Of a stretch of DNA of 64,000 nucleotides, positions 1 to 8,676 are shown one piece after another. The notes under the pieces are model-generated. The model worked only from the letters and a program-made list of their open reading frames with translations, ran no database searches and was not told where the DNA came from. The translations under genes were made by a program, and so were the position numbers. This stretch comes from Microbacterium aerolatum (GTDB lineage Bacteria; Actinomycetota; Actinomycetes; Actinomycetales; Microbacteriaceae), in the NCBI RefSeq assembly GCF_007988825.1, contig NZ_BJUW01000008.1, positions 62,001 through 126,000 of the forward strand, in the 5' to 3' direction. Within the stretch, counting starts at the first letter, position 1, and each line of letters begins with the position of its first letter.

Positions 1-1035
1 GAGCTCGCGAATGCGGGCGAGCTGCGCGGCGGAGTTGATCGCGCCGATGTCGGTGTTCTTATCGAGCGGGTCGCCCAGACGCAGCGTCGACAGGCGCGTC
101 TTCAGACGGTCCAGGACCTCGTCGTGGATCGACTCCTGCACGAGCAGGCGGCTGCCGGCGCAGCACACGTGGCCCTGGTTGAAGAAGATGCCGTTCACGA
201 TGCCCTCGACGGCCTGGTCGATCGGCGCGTCGTCGAACACGATGTTGGCGGCCTTGCCGCCGAGCTCGAGGGTGACCTTCTTGTCAGTGCCGGCGACGGC
301 CTTGGCGATGTCGCGGCCGACGCCGGTCGAACCCGTGAAGGCGACCTTGTCGACCTCGGGGTGACGCACGAGCGTCGCACCGGTGGAGCCTGCGCCGGTG
401 ACGATGTTCACGACACCGGCGGGCAGGTCGGCCTGCTGCAGGATCTCCGCGAAGATCAGCGCCGTCAGCGGCGTGGTCTCGGCGGGCTTGAGCACCACCG
501 TGTTGCCGGCGGCGAGGGCGGGGGCGATCTTCCAGGCCAGCATCAGCAGCGGGAAGTTCCACGGGATGATCTGTCCGGCGACACCGTGCGCGCGGGGGTT
601 CGCGCCGAGTCCGGCGTAGTCGAGCTTGTCTGCCCAGCCGGCGTAGTAGAAGAACCAGGATGCGACGAGGGGTACGTCCACGTCGCGGCTCTCCTTGATC
701 GGCTTGCCGTTGTCGAGGCTCTCGGCGACGGCGAGCTCGCGGGCCCGCTCCTGAACGAGGCGGGCGATGCGGAACAGGTACTTGCCGCGGTCGCGGCCGC
801 TCATCTTCGACCACACCTTGTCGTAGGCGCGACGCGCGGCCGTGACGGCGCGGTCGATGTCCTCGTCCGAGGCACCGGCGATCTCGGCGATGTGCGACTC
901 GTCTGCGGGCGAGATGGTCGTGAAGCTCTTTCCGCTGCCGTCGACGAACTCGCCGTCGATGAACAGGCCGTAGCTGTCACGCAGGTTCAGGATCGCCTTG
1001 GATTCGGGCGCCGGGGCATATTCCAGGAATGACAT
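1..1035 (-). CDS. Aldehyde dehydrogenase family protein (C-terminus cut by window edge)
   Basis: NAD(P)-dependent oxidation of an aldehyde to the acid. The 345 codons present hold the N-terminal cofactor part: IIPWNFPLL near residue 156, FTGSTGVGR near 233, the general-base Glu in LELGGK (about E257) and the catalytic Cys pair in GHVCCAG (C291/C292). About 140 residues are missing past the window edge, judged from the usual 480-500 aa. The ATG is 12 nt downstream of the deoC stop. In this SorC regulator-deoC-ALDH order it probably oxidises the acetaldehyde made by DeoC, which is inferred from context. Substrate specificity cannot be read from sequence alone. Confidence 0.93.
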   Translation of the reverse strand, partial: MSFLEYAPAPESKAILNLRDSYGLFIDGEFVDGSGKSFTTISPADESHIAEIAGASDEDIDRAVTAARRAYDKVWSKMSGRDRGKYLFRIARLVQERARELAVAESLDNGKPIKESRDVDVPLVASWFFYYAGWADKLDYAGLGANPRAHGVAGQIIPWNFPLLMLAWKIAPALAAGNTVVLKPAETTPLTALIFAEILQQADLPAGVVNIVTGAGSTGATLVRHPEVDKVAFTGSTGVGRDIAKAVAGTDKKVTLELGGKAANIVFDDAPIDQAVEGIVNGIFFNQGHVCCAGSRLLVQESIHDEVLDRLKTRLSTLRLGDPLDKNTDIGAINSAAQLARIREL

Positions 1036-1047
1036 GTTTCTGTTCCC

Positions 1048-2049
1048 TCAGTCGATCGTGACGTAGTCGGGGCCGGAGTAGTGGCCGGTCGTGAGCTTCT
1101 GACGCTGGAGGAGGACGTCGTTGAGCAGGCTCGAGGCACCGAAGCGGAACAGGTGCGGCTGCAGCCACTCCTCTCCCGCGGTCTCTGCCACGGTGACGAC
1201 GTACTTTATGGCGTCCTTCGAGGTGCGGATGCCGCCGGCCGGCTTCACGCCGATCTTCTCGCCGGTGCCGCGGTACCAATCGCGCACGGTCTCGAGCATG
1301 AGGAGCGTCGTCGGCAGCGTGGCGGCGGGCTGGACCTTGCCGGTGGAGGTCTTGATGAAGTCGCCGCCGGCGAGGATGCCGAGCCATGAGGCCCGCTTGA
1401 TGTTGTCGTAGGTGTTCAGCTCGCCGGTCTCGAGGATCACCTTGAGCGAGGCGTAGGTGCCGTCTTCGCGGCGGCAGGCCTCCTTCACGGCGGCGATCTG
1501 GTCGAAGACGAGTCCGTAGCGGCCGGAGAGGAACGCGCCGCGGTCGATCACCATGTCGATCTCGTCGGCGCCGGCTGCGACCGCCTCTGCGGTGTCCGCG
1601 AGCTTGATGGCGAGCGACGAGCGTCCGCTCGGGAAGGCGGTCGCGACCGCCGCGACCGAGATCTTCCCGTCGTCTGGGTCGCCGTGCAGTGCGCCGAGCG
1701 CCTCGACCGCGTGACCGACCATGTCGCCGTAGACGCAGACAGCTGCGACCAGCGGGGTGGAGGGGTCTGCCGCATCCGGCGTCTTGGCCTTCGCGACGAG
1801 CGACCGGACCTTGCCGGGGGTGTCGGCGCCCTCGAGGGTGGTGAGATCGATCAGCGAGATGATCTTGTCGATCGCCCACGCCTTCGAGGTGGTCTTGATC
1901 GAGCGTGTTCCGAGGCCGGCCGCGCGCTGCTCGAGGCCGGTCGCGTCGACGCCGGGCAGGCCGTGCAGGAACCGGCGAAGCGTCGCATCGTCGGGCTCAC
2001 CGCCCAGTACGTCCACCGCGGTGCGGCGGGTCAGTTCTGTCGTCGTCAT
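1048..2049 (-). CDS. deoC: Deoxyribose-phosphate aldolase
   Basis: Cleaves 2-deoxyribose 5-phosphate to glyceraldehyde 3-phosphate and acetaldehyde (class I aldolase, deoxynucleoside catabolism, cytosolic). The Schiff-base lysine lies in DFIKTSTGK (K233) and a second conserved lysine in SLKVILETGE (K203); the phosphate-binding end reads VKPAGGIRT. At 333 aa it is longer than the roughly 220-260 aa bacterial form because of an N-terminal extension of about 60 residues. The ATG at 2049 was chosen because GGAGGA precedes it and it overlaps the stop of the upstream regulator as ATGA. An upstream in-frame ATG would lie inside the regulator gene. Translational coupling with the regulator is therefore likely. 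Confidence 0.95.
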   Translation of the reverse strand: MTTTELTRRTAVDVLGGEPDDATLRRFLHGLPGVDATGLEQRAAGLGTRSIKTTSKAWAIDKIISLIDLTTLEGADTPGKVRSLVAKAKTPDAADPSTPLVAAVCVYGDMVGHAVEALGALHGDPDDGKISVAAVATAFPSGRSSLAIKLADTAEAVAAGADEIDMVIDRGAFLSGRYGLVFDQIAAVKEACRREDGTYASLKVILETGELNTYDNIKRASWLGILAGGDFIKTSTGKVQPAATLPTTLLMLETVRDWYRGTGEKIGVKPAGGIRTSKDAIKYVVTVAETAGEEWLQPHLFRFGASSLLNDVLLQRQKLTTGHYSGPDYVTID

Positions 2050-2981
2050 CGTTCCTCCAACAATGCTCGGGCTGTGGTCTCGTCGGTCACCAGAACGCTG
2101 CACAGGCCGCTGGTCACGACTGTACGCGCGATGTCATGTTTGGCGCTTCCCGCGGTGACGAAGATCGCCTGCTTCGCGGTGCGCAGACGGTCAAGGCTCA
2201 CGCCGACCGTTCGTGCGTCGAGCTGCGGATCGACGACGTTGCCGTCCGCGTCGATGTAGCGGCCCAGCACATCGCCGACCGCGCCGCGCCGGGCGAGCTC
2301 CTCGACGTCGGCGGGCTTCAGATAGCCGTTCTCGACATGCGCCGAGGATGCGTCGGCTGGGCCGGCGGAGAAGAGGTAGGTCTGCGCATCGGCGGCCTGC
2401 TCGAGGATGCCGGCGACGGTGCGATCGGATTCGATCGCCTGCTTCGTCTCGACACGTTCGAGGATCGCCGGGCTCGGCAGCAGCGTCGCCTGGCCGCCTG
2501 CGCGCTGGGCGATGGTCATGGCGAGGCTCGCGGCTCCCCCGGAGCGCCGGTTGAGGCTGACGCCGCCGTTGAGCTGCACGACGGCAACTCCGGTGGCCCA
2601 CCCCTCCGGCAGCGCGTCGGCGACCGCAGTGAGGGTGCGCCCCCAGCTGACGGCGAGAGTGCGCGGCACGGGACGGAGAGCCGCGAGGTGGTCGGCAGCG
2701 GCCTGCGCGACGCGTTCGAGCTCGGCGCCCTCGTCTTCGGGCGCCGGTACCACCACGGCATCCCCGAGACCGAAACGCTCGGCGAGCTCGCGCTCCAGGC
2801 CCAGGCGACGGGCACGCGGGTGCACGATCTCGATGCGCACGATGCCCTTCTCGCGTGCCTGTGTGAGGAGCCGGCCAACCTTCCAGCGGGAGATCTTCAG
2901 GAGGGCGCCGATCTCGTCCTGCGTCTTGGTCTCGTCGTAGTACAGCTCGGCGACTCGCACGGTGAGCAGATCTTCATCCAC
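2046..2981 (-). CDS. SorC/DeoR-type sugar-binding transcriptional regulator
   Basis: Probable repressor of the deoC-ALDH operon that it heads. The N-terminus holds a winged HTH (TQDEIGALLKISRWKVGRLL, residues about 16-36), followed by a SorC-type phosphosugar-binding domain: SWGRTL, a serine/glycine-rich loop and the terminal ATGSAKH-like segment VTAGSAKHDIA. The GTG at 2981 (311 aa) is preferred because AGGGGG lies 5 nt upstream; an in-frame ATG 31 codons earlier adds a Cys/Arg-rich stretch with no homology features. The stop overlaps the deoC start by 4 nt. The effector is probably deoxyribose 5-phosphate, by analogy with B. subtilis DeoR. Confidence 0.88.
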   Translation of the reverse strand: MDEDLLTVRVAELYYDETKTQDEIGALLKISRWKVGRLLTQAREKGIVRIEIVHPRARRLGLERELAERFGLGDAVVVPAPEDEGAELERVAQAAADHLAALRPVPRTLAVSWGRTLTAVADALPEGWATGVAVVQLNGGVSLNRRSGGAASLAMTIAQRAGGQATLLPSPAILERVETKQAIESDRTVAGILEQAADAQTYLFSAGPADASSAHVENGYLKPADVEELARRGAVGDVLGRYIDADGNVVDPQLDARTVGVSLDRLRTAKQAIFVTAGSAKHDIARTVVTSGLCSVLVTDETTARALLEER

Positions 2982-3092
2982 GGCATCCCCCTTTCGTCTG
3001 TCTCCAGCGTAGGCGTGAGCACGCACGCGCGCATCCGCGTGCTCACATGAGCAGAAGGGGCGAGCGCCGTGCACATCTGCGAGGAGACGACG

Positions 3093-3123
3093 AAGGGCGG
3101 CAGTCGCAGTGACTGCCGCCCTT
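3093..3123 (-). terminator. Rho-independent-type terminator after clpP2
   Basis: Perfect 13-bp inverted repeat (arm AAGGGCGGCAGTC) with a 5-nt loop, 15 nt past the clpP2 stop. There is no clear T tract, as is common in high-GC actinobacteria. It also separates the clpP operon from the deo operon. Confidence 0.75.
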
Positions 3124-3137
3124 CCCGATCAACAGGG

Positions 3138-3779
3138 TCAGGAACGCTTGCGCGTGGTGAGCACCTGGTCGACGATGCCGTACTCGAGCGCCTCGGCGGC
3201 CGAGAGGATCTTGTCGCGGTCGATGTCCTTGTTGACCTTCTCCACCGGCTGACCGGTGTGCTTGGCCATGGTCTCCTCGAGCCACGTGCGCATGCGCAGG
3301 ATCTCAGCGGCCTGGATCTCGATGTCGGACGCCTGTCCGTGACCTGCCTCACCCATGGCCGGCTGGTGCATGAGCACGCGAGCGTTGGGCAGCGCGAGAC
3401 GCTTGCCCGGCGCGCCGGCGGCGAGCAGGACGGATGCCGCGGATGCCGCCTGCCCGAGCACGACGGTCTGGATCTGCGGCGCGACGTACTGCATCGTGTC
3501 GTAGATCGCGGTCATGGCGGTGAAGGAGCCACCGGGCGAGTTGATGTACATCGTGATGTCGCGCTCGGCATCCTGGCTCTCCAGAACCAGCAGCTGCGCC
3601 ATCACGTCATCGGCCGACGCGTCGTCGACCTGCACGCCGAGGAAGATCACGCGGTCTTCGAACAGCTTGTTGTACGGGTCCTGGCGCTTGAAGCCGTAGG
3701 CGGTGCGCTCTTCGAACTGCGGGAGGACGTAGCGGCTGGAGGGCATGTTGCCGGCAGCGCGGAAGGTGGGTGTGTACAT
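3138..3779 (-). CDS. clpP2: ATP-dependent Clp protease proteolytic subunit 2
   Basis: Serine peptidase subunit of the Clp protease; in actinobacteria ClpP1 and ClpP2 form a mixed 14-mer that works with ClpX or ClpC. The catalytic Ser is in GQAASAAS (S113) and the His in LMHQP (H138), with MYINSPGGS before them. It lies 21 nt downstream of clpP1 on the same strand, so the two are co-transcribed. The ATG at 3779 (213 aa) has only a weak ribosome-binding site. A start at the second Met (NMPSSRY) would give 202 aa and cannot be excluded. Confidence 0.95.
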   Translation of the reverse strand: MYTPTFRAAGNMPSSRYVLPQFEERTAYGFKRQDPYNKLFEDRVIFLGVQVDDASADDVMAQLLVLESQDAERDITMYINSPGGSFTAMTAIYDTMQYVAPQIQTVVLGQAASAASVLLAAGAPGKRLALPNARVLMHQPAMGEAGHGQASDIEIQAAEILRMRTWLEETMAKHTGQPVEKVNKDIDRDKILSAAEALEYGIVDQVLTTRKRS

Positions 3780-3800
3780 GAGAGTGCTCTCGCTTTCCGC

Positions 3801-4394
3801 TTACTTGGTGTCCTGGTCGGTTCCGCCGCCGCCGATGACGTCGGTGGCCGACTCCCGGATGTGGTCGACGAAGCCGTACTCGAGCGCCTCTTCGGCTGTG
3901 AACCAGCGGTCGCGGTCACCGTCGGCGTCGATCTGCTCGACCGACTTGCCGGTCTGTGCGGCCGTGATCTCGGCCAGGCGACGCTTCATCGACAGGATCA
4001 GCTGCGCCTGCGTCTGGATGTCGCTGGAAGTACCACCGAAGCCACCGTGCGGCTGGTGCAGCAGCACGCGCGCGTTCGGGGTGATGTAGCGCTTGCCCTT
4101 CGTGCCGGCCGTCAGCAGGAGCTGGCCCATGGACGCGGCCATGCCGATGCCGACGGTGACGATGTCGTTCGGCACGAACTGCATCGTGTCGTAGATCGCC
4201 ATCCCCGCGGTGATCGAACCACCGGGCGAGTTGACGTAAAGATAGATGTCCTTCTCCGAGTCCTCTGCGGCGAGAAGAAGGATCTTCGCGCAGATCTCGT
4301 TGGCGTTCTCGTCACGCACCTCCGAGCCCAGCCAGATGATGCGGTCCTTCAGCAGCCTGTCGAAGACGCTGGTCGCGACAAGGGGTTCAGCCAT
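3801..4394 (-). CDS. clpP1: ATP-dependent Clp protease proteolytic subunit 1
   Basis: First gene of the clpP1-clpP2 pair, 197 aa, the usual ClpP length. The catalytic Ser is in GMAASMGQ (S88) and the His in LLHQPHGG (H113); the acidic member lies in the DADGDRDRW segment. [10 protein letters not shown] marks the oxyanion and substrate-binding strand. AGGAG sits 7 nt before the ATG. The sequence differs clearly from ClpP2, in line with the actinobacterial rule that both paralogues are needed for an active hetero-tetradecamer. Confidence 0.96.
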   Translation of the reverse strand: MAEPLVATSVFDRLLKDRIIWLGSEVRDENANEICAKILLLAAEDSEKDIYLYVNSPGGSITAGMAIYDTMQFVPNDIVTVGIGMAASMGQLLLTAGTKGKRYITPNARVLLHQPHGGFGGTSSDIQTQAQLILSMKRRLAEITAAQTGKSVEQIDADGDRDRWFTAEEALEYGFVDHIRESATDVIGGGGTDQDTK

Positions 4395-4475
4395 TTCAAG
4401 CTCCTGTTTCCGTGTTCGGTGATTCGAATCTACCGGCGACGACGCAGCCCTCAGGTCGTGTTCGCCGTCGGCATA

Positions 4476-4955
4476 TCAGCGCGTCGTGCGCAACTCGCGG
4501 GCGTACGCCGTGACCGAGCGCCGGTACTGACTCAGGTGCGGAGCCAGCGTCTCCAGAGCGATGGATGCCGCGCCCACGCTGTCACCGGCCGACACGAGCG
4601 CCAGCGCATAGAACGCCGCTGCCTCATCGCTGAGGGCTCCCCCGCGCTCGCGCTTCTCCTTCAGCATCCGGAGGCTCTCGTCGATGCGGCCGAGGGTGCG
4701 CAGCGTGCTGGCGAGCTGGATCGTCGCCTGCTCGCGGCGCGACTCATCGAGTCCCGCCGCCAGCGCACGGCGGTAGAAAGATACTGCAGCCATCTCCGCG
4801 CCGGCGGAGTCCCGCGCACCTGCCCGTTCGAACAGCGCCACCGGGTCCTCTGCGGTGCGTTCGAGCGCCAGTGCGTCGATCGCCCTGACTCTGTCGTCGT
4901 CCGAGAGCGTGTCGTCATCCCAGACGGCGTCGACGCGATCCTGCCAGTCGTCCAT
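4476..4955 (-). CDS. TPR-like (TPR_5-type) small protein
   Basis: A 159-aa soluble protein, mostly helical, with repeated helix pairs typical of tetratricopeptide folds: FYRRALAAGL around residue 60 and ASTLRTLGRIDESL around residue 85. It most resembles the short TPR_5 proteins common in actinobacteria, whose role is unknown. The start at 4955 has GAGGA 5 nt upstream. The reading frame stays open much further upstream, but that part is the opposite frame of the trigger-factor tail and is Arg/Leu-rich. It is separated from tig by a strong terminator, so it is probably transcribed independently. Confidence 0.75.
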   Translation of the reverse strand: MDDWQDRVDAVWDDDTLSDDDRVRAIDALALERTAEDPVALFERAGARDSAGAEMAAVSFYRRALAAGLDESRREQATIQLASTLRTLGRIDESLRMLKEKRERGGALSDEAAAFYALALVSAGDSVGAASIALETLAPHLSQYRRSVTAYARELRTTR

Positions 4956-4973
4956 CGTTCTCCTCGTAATACG

Positions 4974-5008
4974 CGAGAGGACGGATGCCGTGGGCATCCG
5001 TCCTCTCG
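4974..5008 (-). terminator. Terminator after trigger factor
   Basis: A 16-bp perfect stem (arm CGAGAGGACGGATGCC) with a 3-nt loop, 18 nt past the tig stop. It is followed on the minus strand by a short T-poor stretch. It isolates tig from the downstream TPR gene. Confidence 0.8.
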
Positions 5009-5025
5009 TCAGAATCGCTGTGCGA

Positions 5026-6546
5026 TCACTCGGCCTTCTCGGCGGCCTTCTTCGCGGCGGCGCGGGTGGCCGGCTTCTTCTCGGCGGGCTTGTCGGCCTC
5101 GTCCTTCTTGGCCTCGTCCTTCTTGGCCGGAGCCTTCTTCGCGGCGGGCTTCTCGTCAGCGGCGTCGTCGGCCTTCTTGGCCGCAGGCTTCTTGGCCGGA
5201 GCCTTCTTGGCAGCAGGCTTCTTCGCAGCCTTCTCCTCGGCCGGAGCCTCAGCAGCCTCGTCCTCATCGTCGACGGCGACGAGGCTCGAGAGGTCTACGG
5301 ACTTGCCGTTCGAGTCGACGACGTTGACCTTGCCGAGCGCGATCGCGAGGGCCTTGTTGCGGGCGACCTCACCGACGAGCGCGGGGAGCTGGTTCGACGA
5401 CTGCAGCGCCTCGACGAACTCCTGCGGCGCCATGCCGTACTGCGCTGCGGACTGGATCAGGTACTGGCTGAGCTCCTCCTGCGAGACCTGCACGTCGGAC
5501 TGCTCGGCGATCGTGTCGAGCAGGACCTGGGTGCGGAACTGCTTCTCGCTGGCCTCGGTGACCTCGGCGCGGTGCTCGTCGTCCTCGAGACGATTCTCGG
5601 ACTCGAGGTGGTTGTGCACCTCGTCCTCGATGAGCTGCGGCGGGACGGGGATCTCGATCTTCTCGAGAAGCGCCTCGATCAGCTGGTCACGGGCCGCGGA
5701 GCCCTGAGCGAAGACGCCCTGCTCGTTCACGCGCTCGGCGAGGCTGTCGCGCAGCTCGGCGATGGTGTCGAACTCGCTGGCGATCTGCGCGAAGTCGTCG
5801 TCGGCCTCGGGAAGCTCGCGCTCCTTGACCGACTTGATGCTGACGGAGACCTCGGCCTCTTCACCGGCGTGGTCGCCGCCGACGAGCTTGGAGCGGAACG
5901 TGGTGTCCTCACCCGCGGTCAGCGACTCGACGGCGTCGTCGATGCCCTCGAGCAGCTCGCCGGAGCCGACCTCGTAGGAGACCCCCTCGGCGCGGTCGAT
6001 CTCGGCACCGTCGATGGCCGCGACGAGGTCGAGCTCGACGAAGTCGCCCTTGGCGGCGGGACGGTCGACGGGGATCAGCGTGCCGAAGCGTGCGCGCAGG
6101 TTGTCGAGCTCGGCGTCGAGCGCCGCCTCGTCAGCCTCGAGGGCGTCGACGGTCAGCGTGATGTCGGAGAGCTCGGGCACCTCGATCTCGGGGCGCACAT
6201 CGACCTCGACCTCGACGATCAGGTCGCCGGAGAAGTCCTTCTCGTTCGGCCACTGGGTGATGTCGGCCGACGGACGACCGACGATGCGCAGGCTGTGCTC
6301 GCCGGCCGCCTCGCGGAAGAACTTGTCGAGGCCCTCGTTGACGGCGTGCTCGATGACGGCGCCGCGCCCGATGCGCTGGTCGATGATGGGCGCGGGGACC
6401 TTGCCCTTGCGGAAGCCGGGGATCTGCACGTCCTGCGCGATGTGCTCGTACGCGTGCGCGATGGAGGGCTTGAGGTCGTCCGGGGTGACCGTGATGGTGA
6501 GCTTGGCCCGGGTCGGGGTCAGCTTCTCAACGGTGCTGTTCGCCAT
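5026..6546 (-). CDS. tig: Trigger factor with a long Lys/Ala-rich C-terminal tail
   Basis: Ribosome-associated chaperone and peptidyl-prolyl isomerase. The ribosome-binding signature GFRKGK is at residues 44-49, followed by the FKBP-like domain (about 150-240) and the helical C-terminal chaperone domain. At 506 aa it exceeds the usual 430-470 aa because residues from about 425 on form a low-complexity tail of repeated PAKKA/KKDEA blocks with alternating Lys and Glu. The ATG has GGAG 11 nt upstream. tRNA-Pro lies just upstream on the same strand. The tail is probably disordered and may bind rRNA, which is inferred from its charge. Confidence 0.95.
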   Translation of the reverse strand: MANSTVEKLTPTRAKLTITVTPDDLKPSIAHAYEHIAQDVQIPGFRKGKVPAPIIDQRIGRGAVIEHAVNEGLDKFFREAAGEHSLRIVGRPSADITQWPNEKDFSGDLIVEVEVDVRPEIEVPELSDITLTVDALEADEAALDAELDNLRARFGTLIPVDRPAAKGDFVELDLVAAIDGAEIDRAEGVSYEVGSGELLEGIDDAVESLTAGEDTTFRSKLVGGDHAGEEAEVSVSIKSVKERELPEADDDFAQIASEFDTIAELRDSLAERVNEQGVFAQGSAARDQLIEALLEKIEIPVPPQLIEDEVHNHLESENRLEDDEHRAEVTEASEKQFRTQVLLDTIAEQSDVQVSQEELSQYLIQSAAQYGMAPQEFVEALQSSNQLPALVGEVARNKALAIALGKVNVVDSNGKSVDLSSLVAVDDEDEAAEAPAEEKAAKKPAAKKAPAKKPAAKKADDAADEKPAAKKAPAKKDEAKKDEADKPAEKKPATRAAAKKAAEKAE

Positions 6547-6605
6547 GCTGGTGTGTTCTCCTTTGGATTTCCGCGCGACAGGCGCGGCCTGAGGTCGAGG
6601 GGCCG

Positions 6606-6682
6606 TGGTCGGGGCGACAGGATTTGAACCTGCGACTTCCCGCTCCCAAAGCGGGCGCTCTACCAAGCTGAGCTACGCCCCG
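6606..6682 (-). tRNA. tRNA-Pro (UGG anticodon)
   Basis: Complete cloverleaf on the minus strand: acceptor arm CGGGGCG pairs with CGCCCCG, D-arm GCTC/GAGC, anticodon stem CCCGC/GCGGG enclosing TTTGGGA with anticodon TGG, and T-arm GCAGG-TTCAAAT-CCTGT. The CCA end is encoded (6606-6608). Confidence 0.97.
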
Positions 6683-6781
6683 GTTGAACCCGCGCGCGGG
6701 AACGGCCTCGTCGAGTCTAACGGACGGGAGCACGCTCAACGTCCGCTATGATCGTTGAGTCCGGTATTCAGATGCCGGGAC

Positions 6782-6806
6782 GGTCCCTGAGCTTGTCGAA
6801 GGGTCC
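6782..6806. repeat. Half of a dispersed REP-like palindromic repeat
   Basis: The segment with CCCTGAGC and TGTCGAAGGGTCC directly abuts the tRNA-Gly 5' end. It matches, with one substitution, the right arm of the palindrome inside uvrC (24724-24743). Two near-identical copies 18 kb apart indicate a dispersed intergenic repeat family. Confidence 0.6.
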
Positions 6807-6880
6807 GGGGCTGTAGCTTAGTGGTAAAGCCTCTGTCTTCCAAACAGATGATGCGAGTTCGATTCTCGTCAGCCCCTCCA
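6807..6880 (+). tRNA. tRNA-Gly (UCC anticodon), insertion site of the integrative element
   Basis: Acceptor arm GGGGCTG pairs with CAGCCCC; anticodon stem TCTGT/ACAGA encloses CTTCCAA with anticodon TCC; T-arm CGAG-TTCGATT-CTCG; CCA is encoded. A TATGAT-like -10 box lies near 6747-6752. The 3' part from the anticodon loop to CCA (6837-6880) is repeated exactly at 16347-16390, so the tRNA gene remains intact after integration. Confidence 0.97.
6837..6880 (+). repeat. attL: tRNA-Gly 3' half, left copy of a 44-bp direct repeat
   Basis: Identical over 44 bp to 16347-16390; the bases flanking on both sides differ. It begins in the anticodon loop and ends with CCA, the classic position for tyrosine-integrase attachment sites in tRNA genes. 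The integrase gene starts 117 bp to its right. Confidence 0.93.
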
Positions 6881-6883
6881 CTG

Positions 6884-6909
6884 GAAAACACCTGATCAGG
6901 TGGGTTTTC
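6884..6909 (+). terminator. Terminator of tRNA-Gly, located inside the element
   Basis: GAAAAC pairs with GTTTTC around the inner palindrome CCTGATCAGG, ending in a TTTT run. It lies just past attL, so it belongs to the element and not to the native chromosome. With the element excised, tRNA-Gly would read into the sequence now at 16391. Confidence 0.6.
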
Positions 6910-6934
6910 TGATCCGGCTCCGGTGGTCGTCTGG

Positions 6935-6955
6935 GAGTGAGTTCAGACCCTCTCG
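6935..6955 (+). promoter_or_regulatory. 21-bp repeat upstream of int (copy 1)
   Basis: The 21 bases starting GAGTGAGTTCAGACC occur identically at 11433-11453. Copy 1 is 41 bp before the int start and copy 2 is 57 bp before the second operon, in the same orientation. A shared promoter or operator is likely. Its right end touches the arm-type sites. Confidence 0.55.
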
Positions 6956-6974
6956 TGTACTCGCGTGTACTCAC
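6955..6974 (+). repeat. Arm-type integrase sites, left pair of decamers
   Basis: Two adjacent 10-bp units, GTGTACTCGC and GTGTACTCAC, 75-94 bp inside attL. The same pair recurs at 16220-16239 near attR in the same orientation. Tandem short repeats at both ends of an element are typical arm-type sites. Their position just before the int ATG would let Int affect its own expression. Confidence 0.6.
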
Positions 6975-6996
6975 GCGCTGACCGAGAGAGGCTCCC

Positions 6997-8379
6997 ATGG
7001 CCGCTACCGCATCACCGTCCCCGCGCAAGCGCTCCGCCACCCGCCGAGCCCCTGGCCAATGGGGCACGATTCAGCAGCTCCCGAGCGGCCGCTGGCGTGC
7101 GTTCTACCGGCACGAGGGGCGCCGCATCTCGGCACCGGCGACCTTCGCCACGAAGGACGCCGCCTCGTCATGGCTGGCCGGCGAGCATGCCGACCGGACG
7201 CGGGGCACCTGGCGCGACCCTGATGCCGGTCGCATCATGCTCGCCGAGTACGCCGCGACCTGGCTCGCCGCGCGCCCGGATCTCGCGCCGCGCACGTTCG
7301 CGCACTACAGCGCCACCATCGACCGGTGGCTCGTCCCCCGCATCGGCGCCGCCGGCGGATCGCGCGGCGTCGAGCTCGGCACGATGGATGTCGCCGACCT
7401 GTCCCCCGCTGTCGTCCGCACTTGGTACGCGGCCGTCTATCAGGCGGCGCGCGAGCACGCCACCACGCGCGGCACCCGCCCCGGCTCGCGACCGACCCAG
7501 CCCGCACGCGTCTGGGCGCGTGCACAGGGTATCGATGTGCCCAAGACCGGCCGGCTGAGCCCGAAGCTCATGGATGCATGGCGCGCGGCTGGCTCGCCGA
7601 TGCCGACGACGGCGCGAACCGCACCGGAGAACGCCGGCCACGCCGCCGCCGCGAACGCGTACCGGGTGCTGCGCGGCATCCTCTCCACCGCCGTCACGGA
7701 CGGGCTCTTGCAGACCAACCCCTGCCAGATCAAGAGTGCCGGCACCTCACGCACCCGCGAGCGCGGCACCGCGACCCCGGCCGAAGTCCAGCAGCTCGCC
7801 GCCCACATGCCCCGCCGCCTCGCCGCCGCCGTCACCCTCGCCGCCTGGTCAGGCCTGCGCTACGGCGAGCTGTTCGCCCTCGCACGCCGCCACATCGACC
7901 TCACCGACGGCGCCGTGCGCGTCGAGCGCGCCCTGATCCAGATCCCCGGCGAGTCGATCACCTTCGGCCCAACCAAGACCGCCAAGAGCCGCCGCACGGT
8001 CCACCTGCCGCGCACCGTGCTCGCCGACCTCGAGCAGCACCTGGCCGAGTTCGTACCCGACGATCCCGACGCACTGCTGTTCACGCTCGAGACCGGCGCG
8101 CCGGTGTCCAGCACCCGTCTGAGCCAGGTATTCGGCAAGGCGCGCAAGATCATCGATCGCACCGACCTCACCTGGCACGACCTCCGCCACACCGGCGCGA
8201 CCCTCGCCTATCGCATCGGCGCGAGCGTGCCCGACGTGCAGAAGCGCCTCGGCCATACGACGATGCGCGCTGCGCAGATCTACGCGCACGCCGCCGACGA
8301 CTCCGACCGCCTCATCGCCGAGCGCCTCGATGCGCTCATGTCAGTACCGGGCGACGTGCCGCGACTACGCGCCGTGTGA
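6997..8379 (+). CDS. int: Tyrosine-type site-specific integrase
   Basis: Catalyses integration and excision at tRNA-Gly. The 460-aa protein has an N-terminal arm-binding region (GTIQQLPSGRWRAFYR, AP2-like, residues about 22-60), a core-binding SAM-like domain (about 78-245) and a C-terminal catalytic domain. The full catalytic set is visible: R288 (SGLRYGE), H394 and R397 (HDLRH), H420 (LGH) and Y429. The core-binding domain carries an insert of about 70 residues (about 135-200) rich in Pro and Arg. AGG lies 6 nt before the ATG. Its place immediately inside attL is standard for element integrases. Confidence 0.96.
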   Translation: MAATASPSPRKRSATRRAPGQWGTIQQLPSGRWRAFYRHEGRRISAPATFATKDAASSWLAGEHADRTRGTWRDPDAGRIMLAEYAATWLAARPDLAPRTFAHYSATIDRWLVPRIGAAGGSRGVELGTMDVADLSPAVVRTWYAAVYQAAREHATTRGTRPGSRPTQPARVWARAQGIDVPKTGRLSPKLMDAWRAAGSPMPTTARTAPENAGHAAAANAYRVLRGILSTAVTDGLLQTNPCQIKSAGTSRTRERGTATPAEVQQLAAHMPRRLAAAVTLAAWSGLRYGELFALARRHIDLTDGAVRVERALIQIPGESITFGPTKTAKSRRTVHLPRTVLADLEQHLAEFVPDDPDALLFTLETGAPVSSTRLSQVFGKARKIIDRTDLTWHDLRHTGATLAYRIGASVPDVQKRLGHTTMRAAQIYAHAADDSDRLIAERLDALMSVPGDVPRLRAV

Positions 8380-8676
8380 CACGCACGACAGTAGAAGTCG
8401 AGTTGTCCCATGTATTCGCTATAGTGACGGGTAGCCCGGTATCAGGCCCCGCCGGGGGTCATACCAATGTCTCGGCGCTCGCGTCGAGGGTCCGTGCTCC
8501 TGGGTTCAGAGGGGTATACCGGGGTCAGCTTCGCTGGGGTGTCCCGTGAGAACCGGGGTCGGGTGAAGCGAGTCAGACAACGGGTCTGGCGTAATGGTGA
8601 TCCTCCACGGAATAGAGGGAACTGTATCGGCGCGTTCGCGCGTCGGTCCAGTGGAGCTATTCCTTGGAGAAAGACC
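8380..8676 (+). other. 297-bp gene-free leader between int and the first HTH gene
   Basis: No convincing gene on either strand. It holds a TATAGT hexamer at 8420-8425 (possible -10, poor -35), a nested hairpin at 8438-8465 (outer GGTAT/ATACC, inner CCCC/GGGG) and a GGTATACC palindrome near 8514. A long 5' leader, or operators for the replication operon, are both possible. Confidence 0.35.

Noticed and set aside
5026..6627. Plus-strand open frame of about 590 codons opposite trigger factor
   Set aside because: It is the reverse-complement shadow of tig, with Leu/Gly/Arg/Asp bias typical of antisense frames in high-GC DNA.
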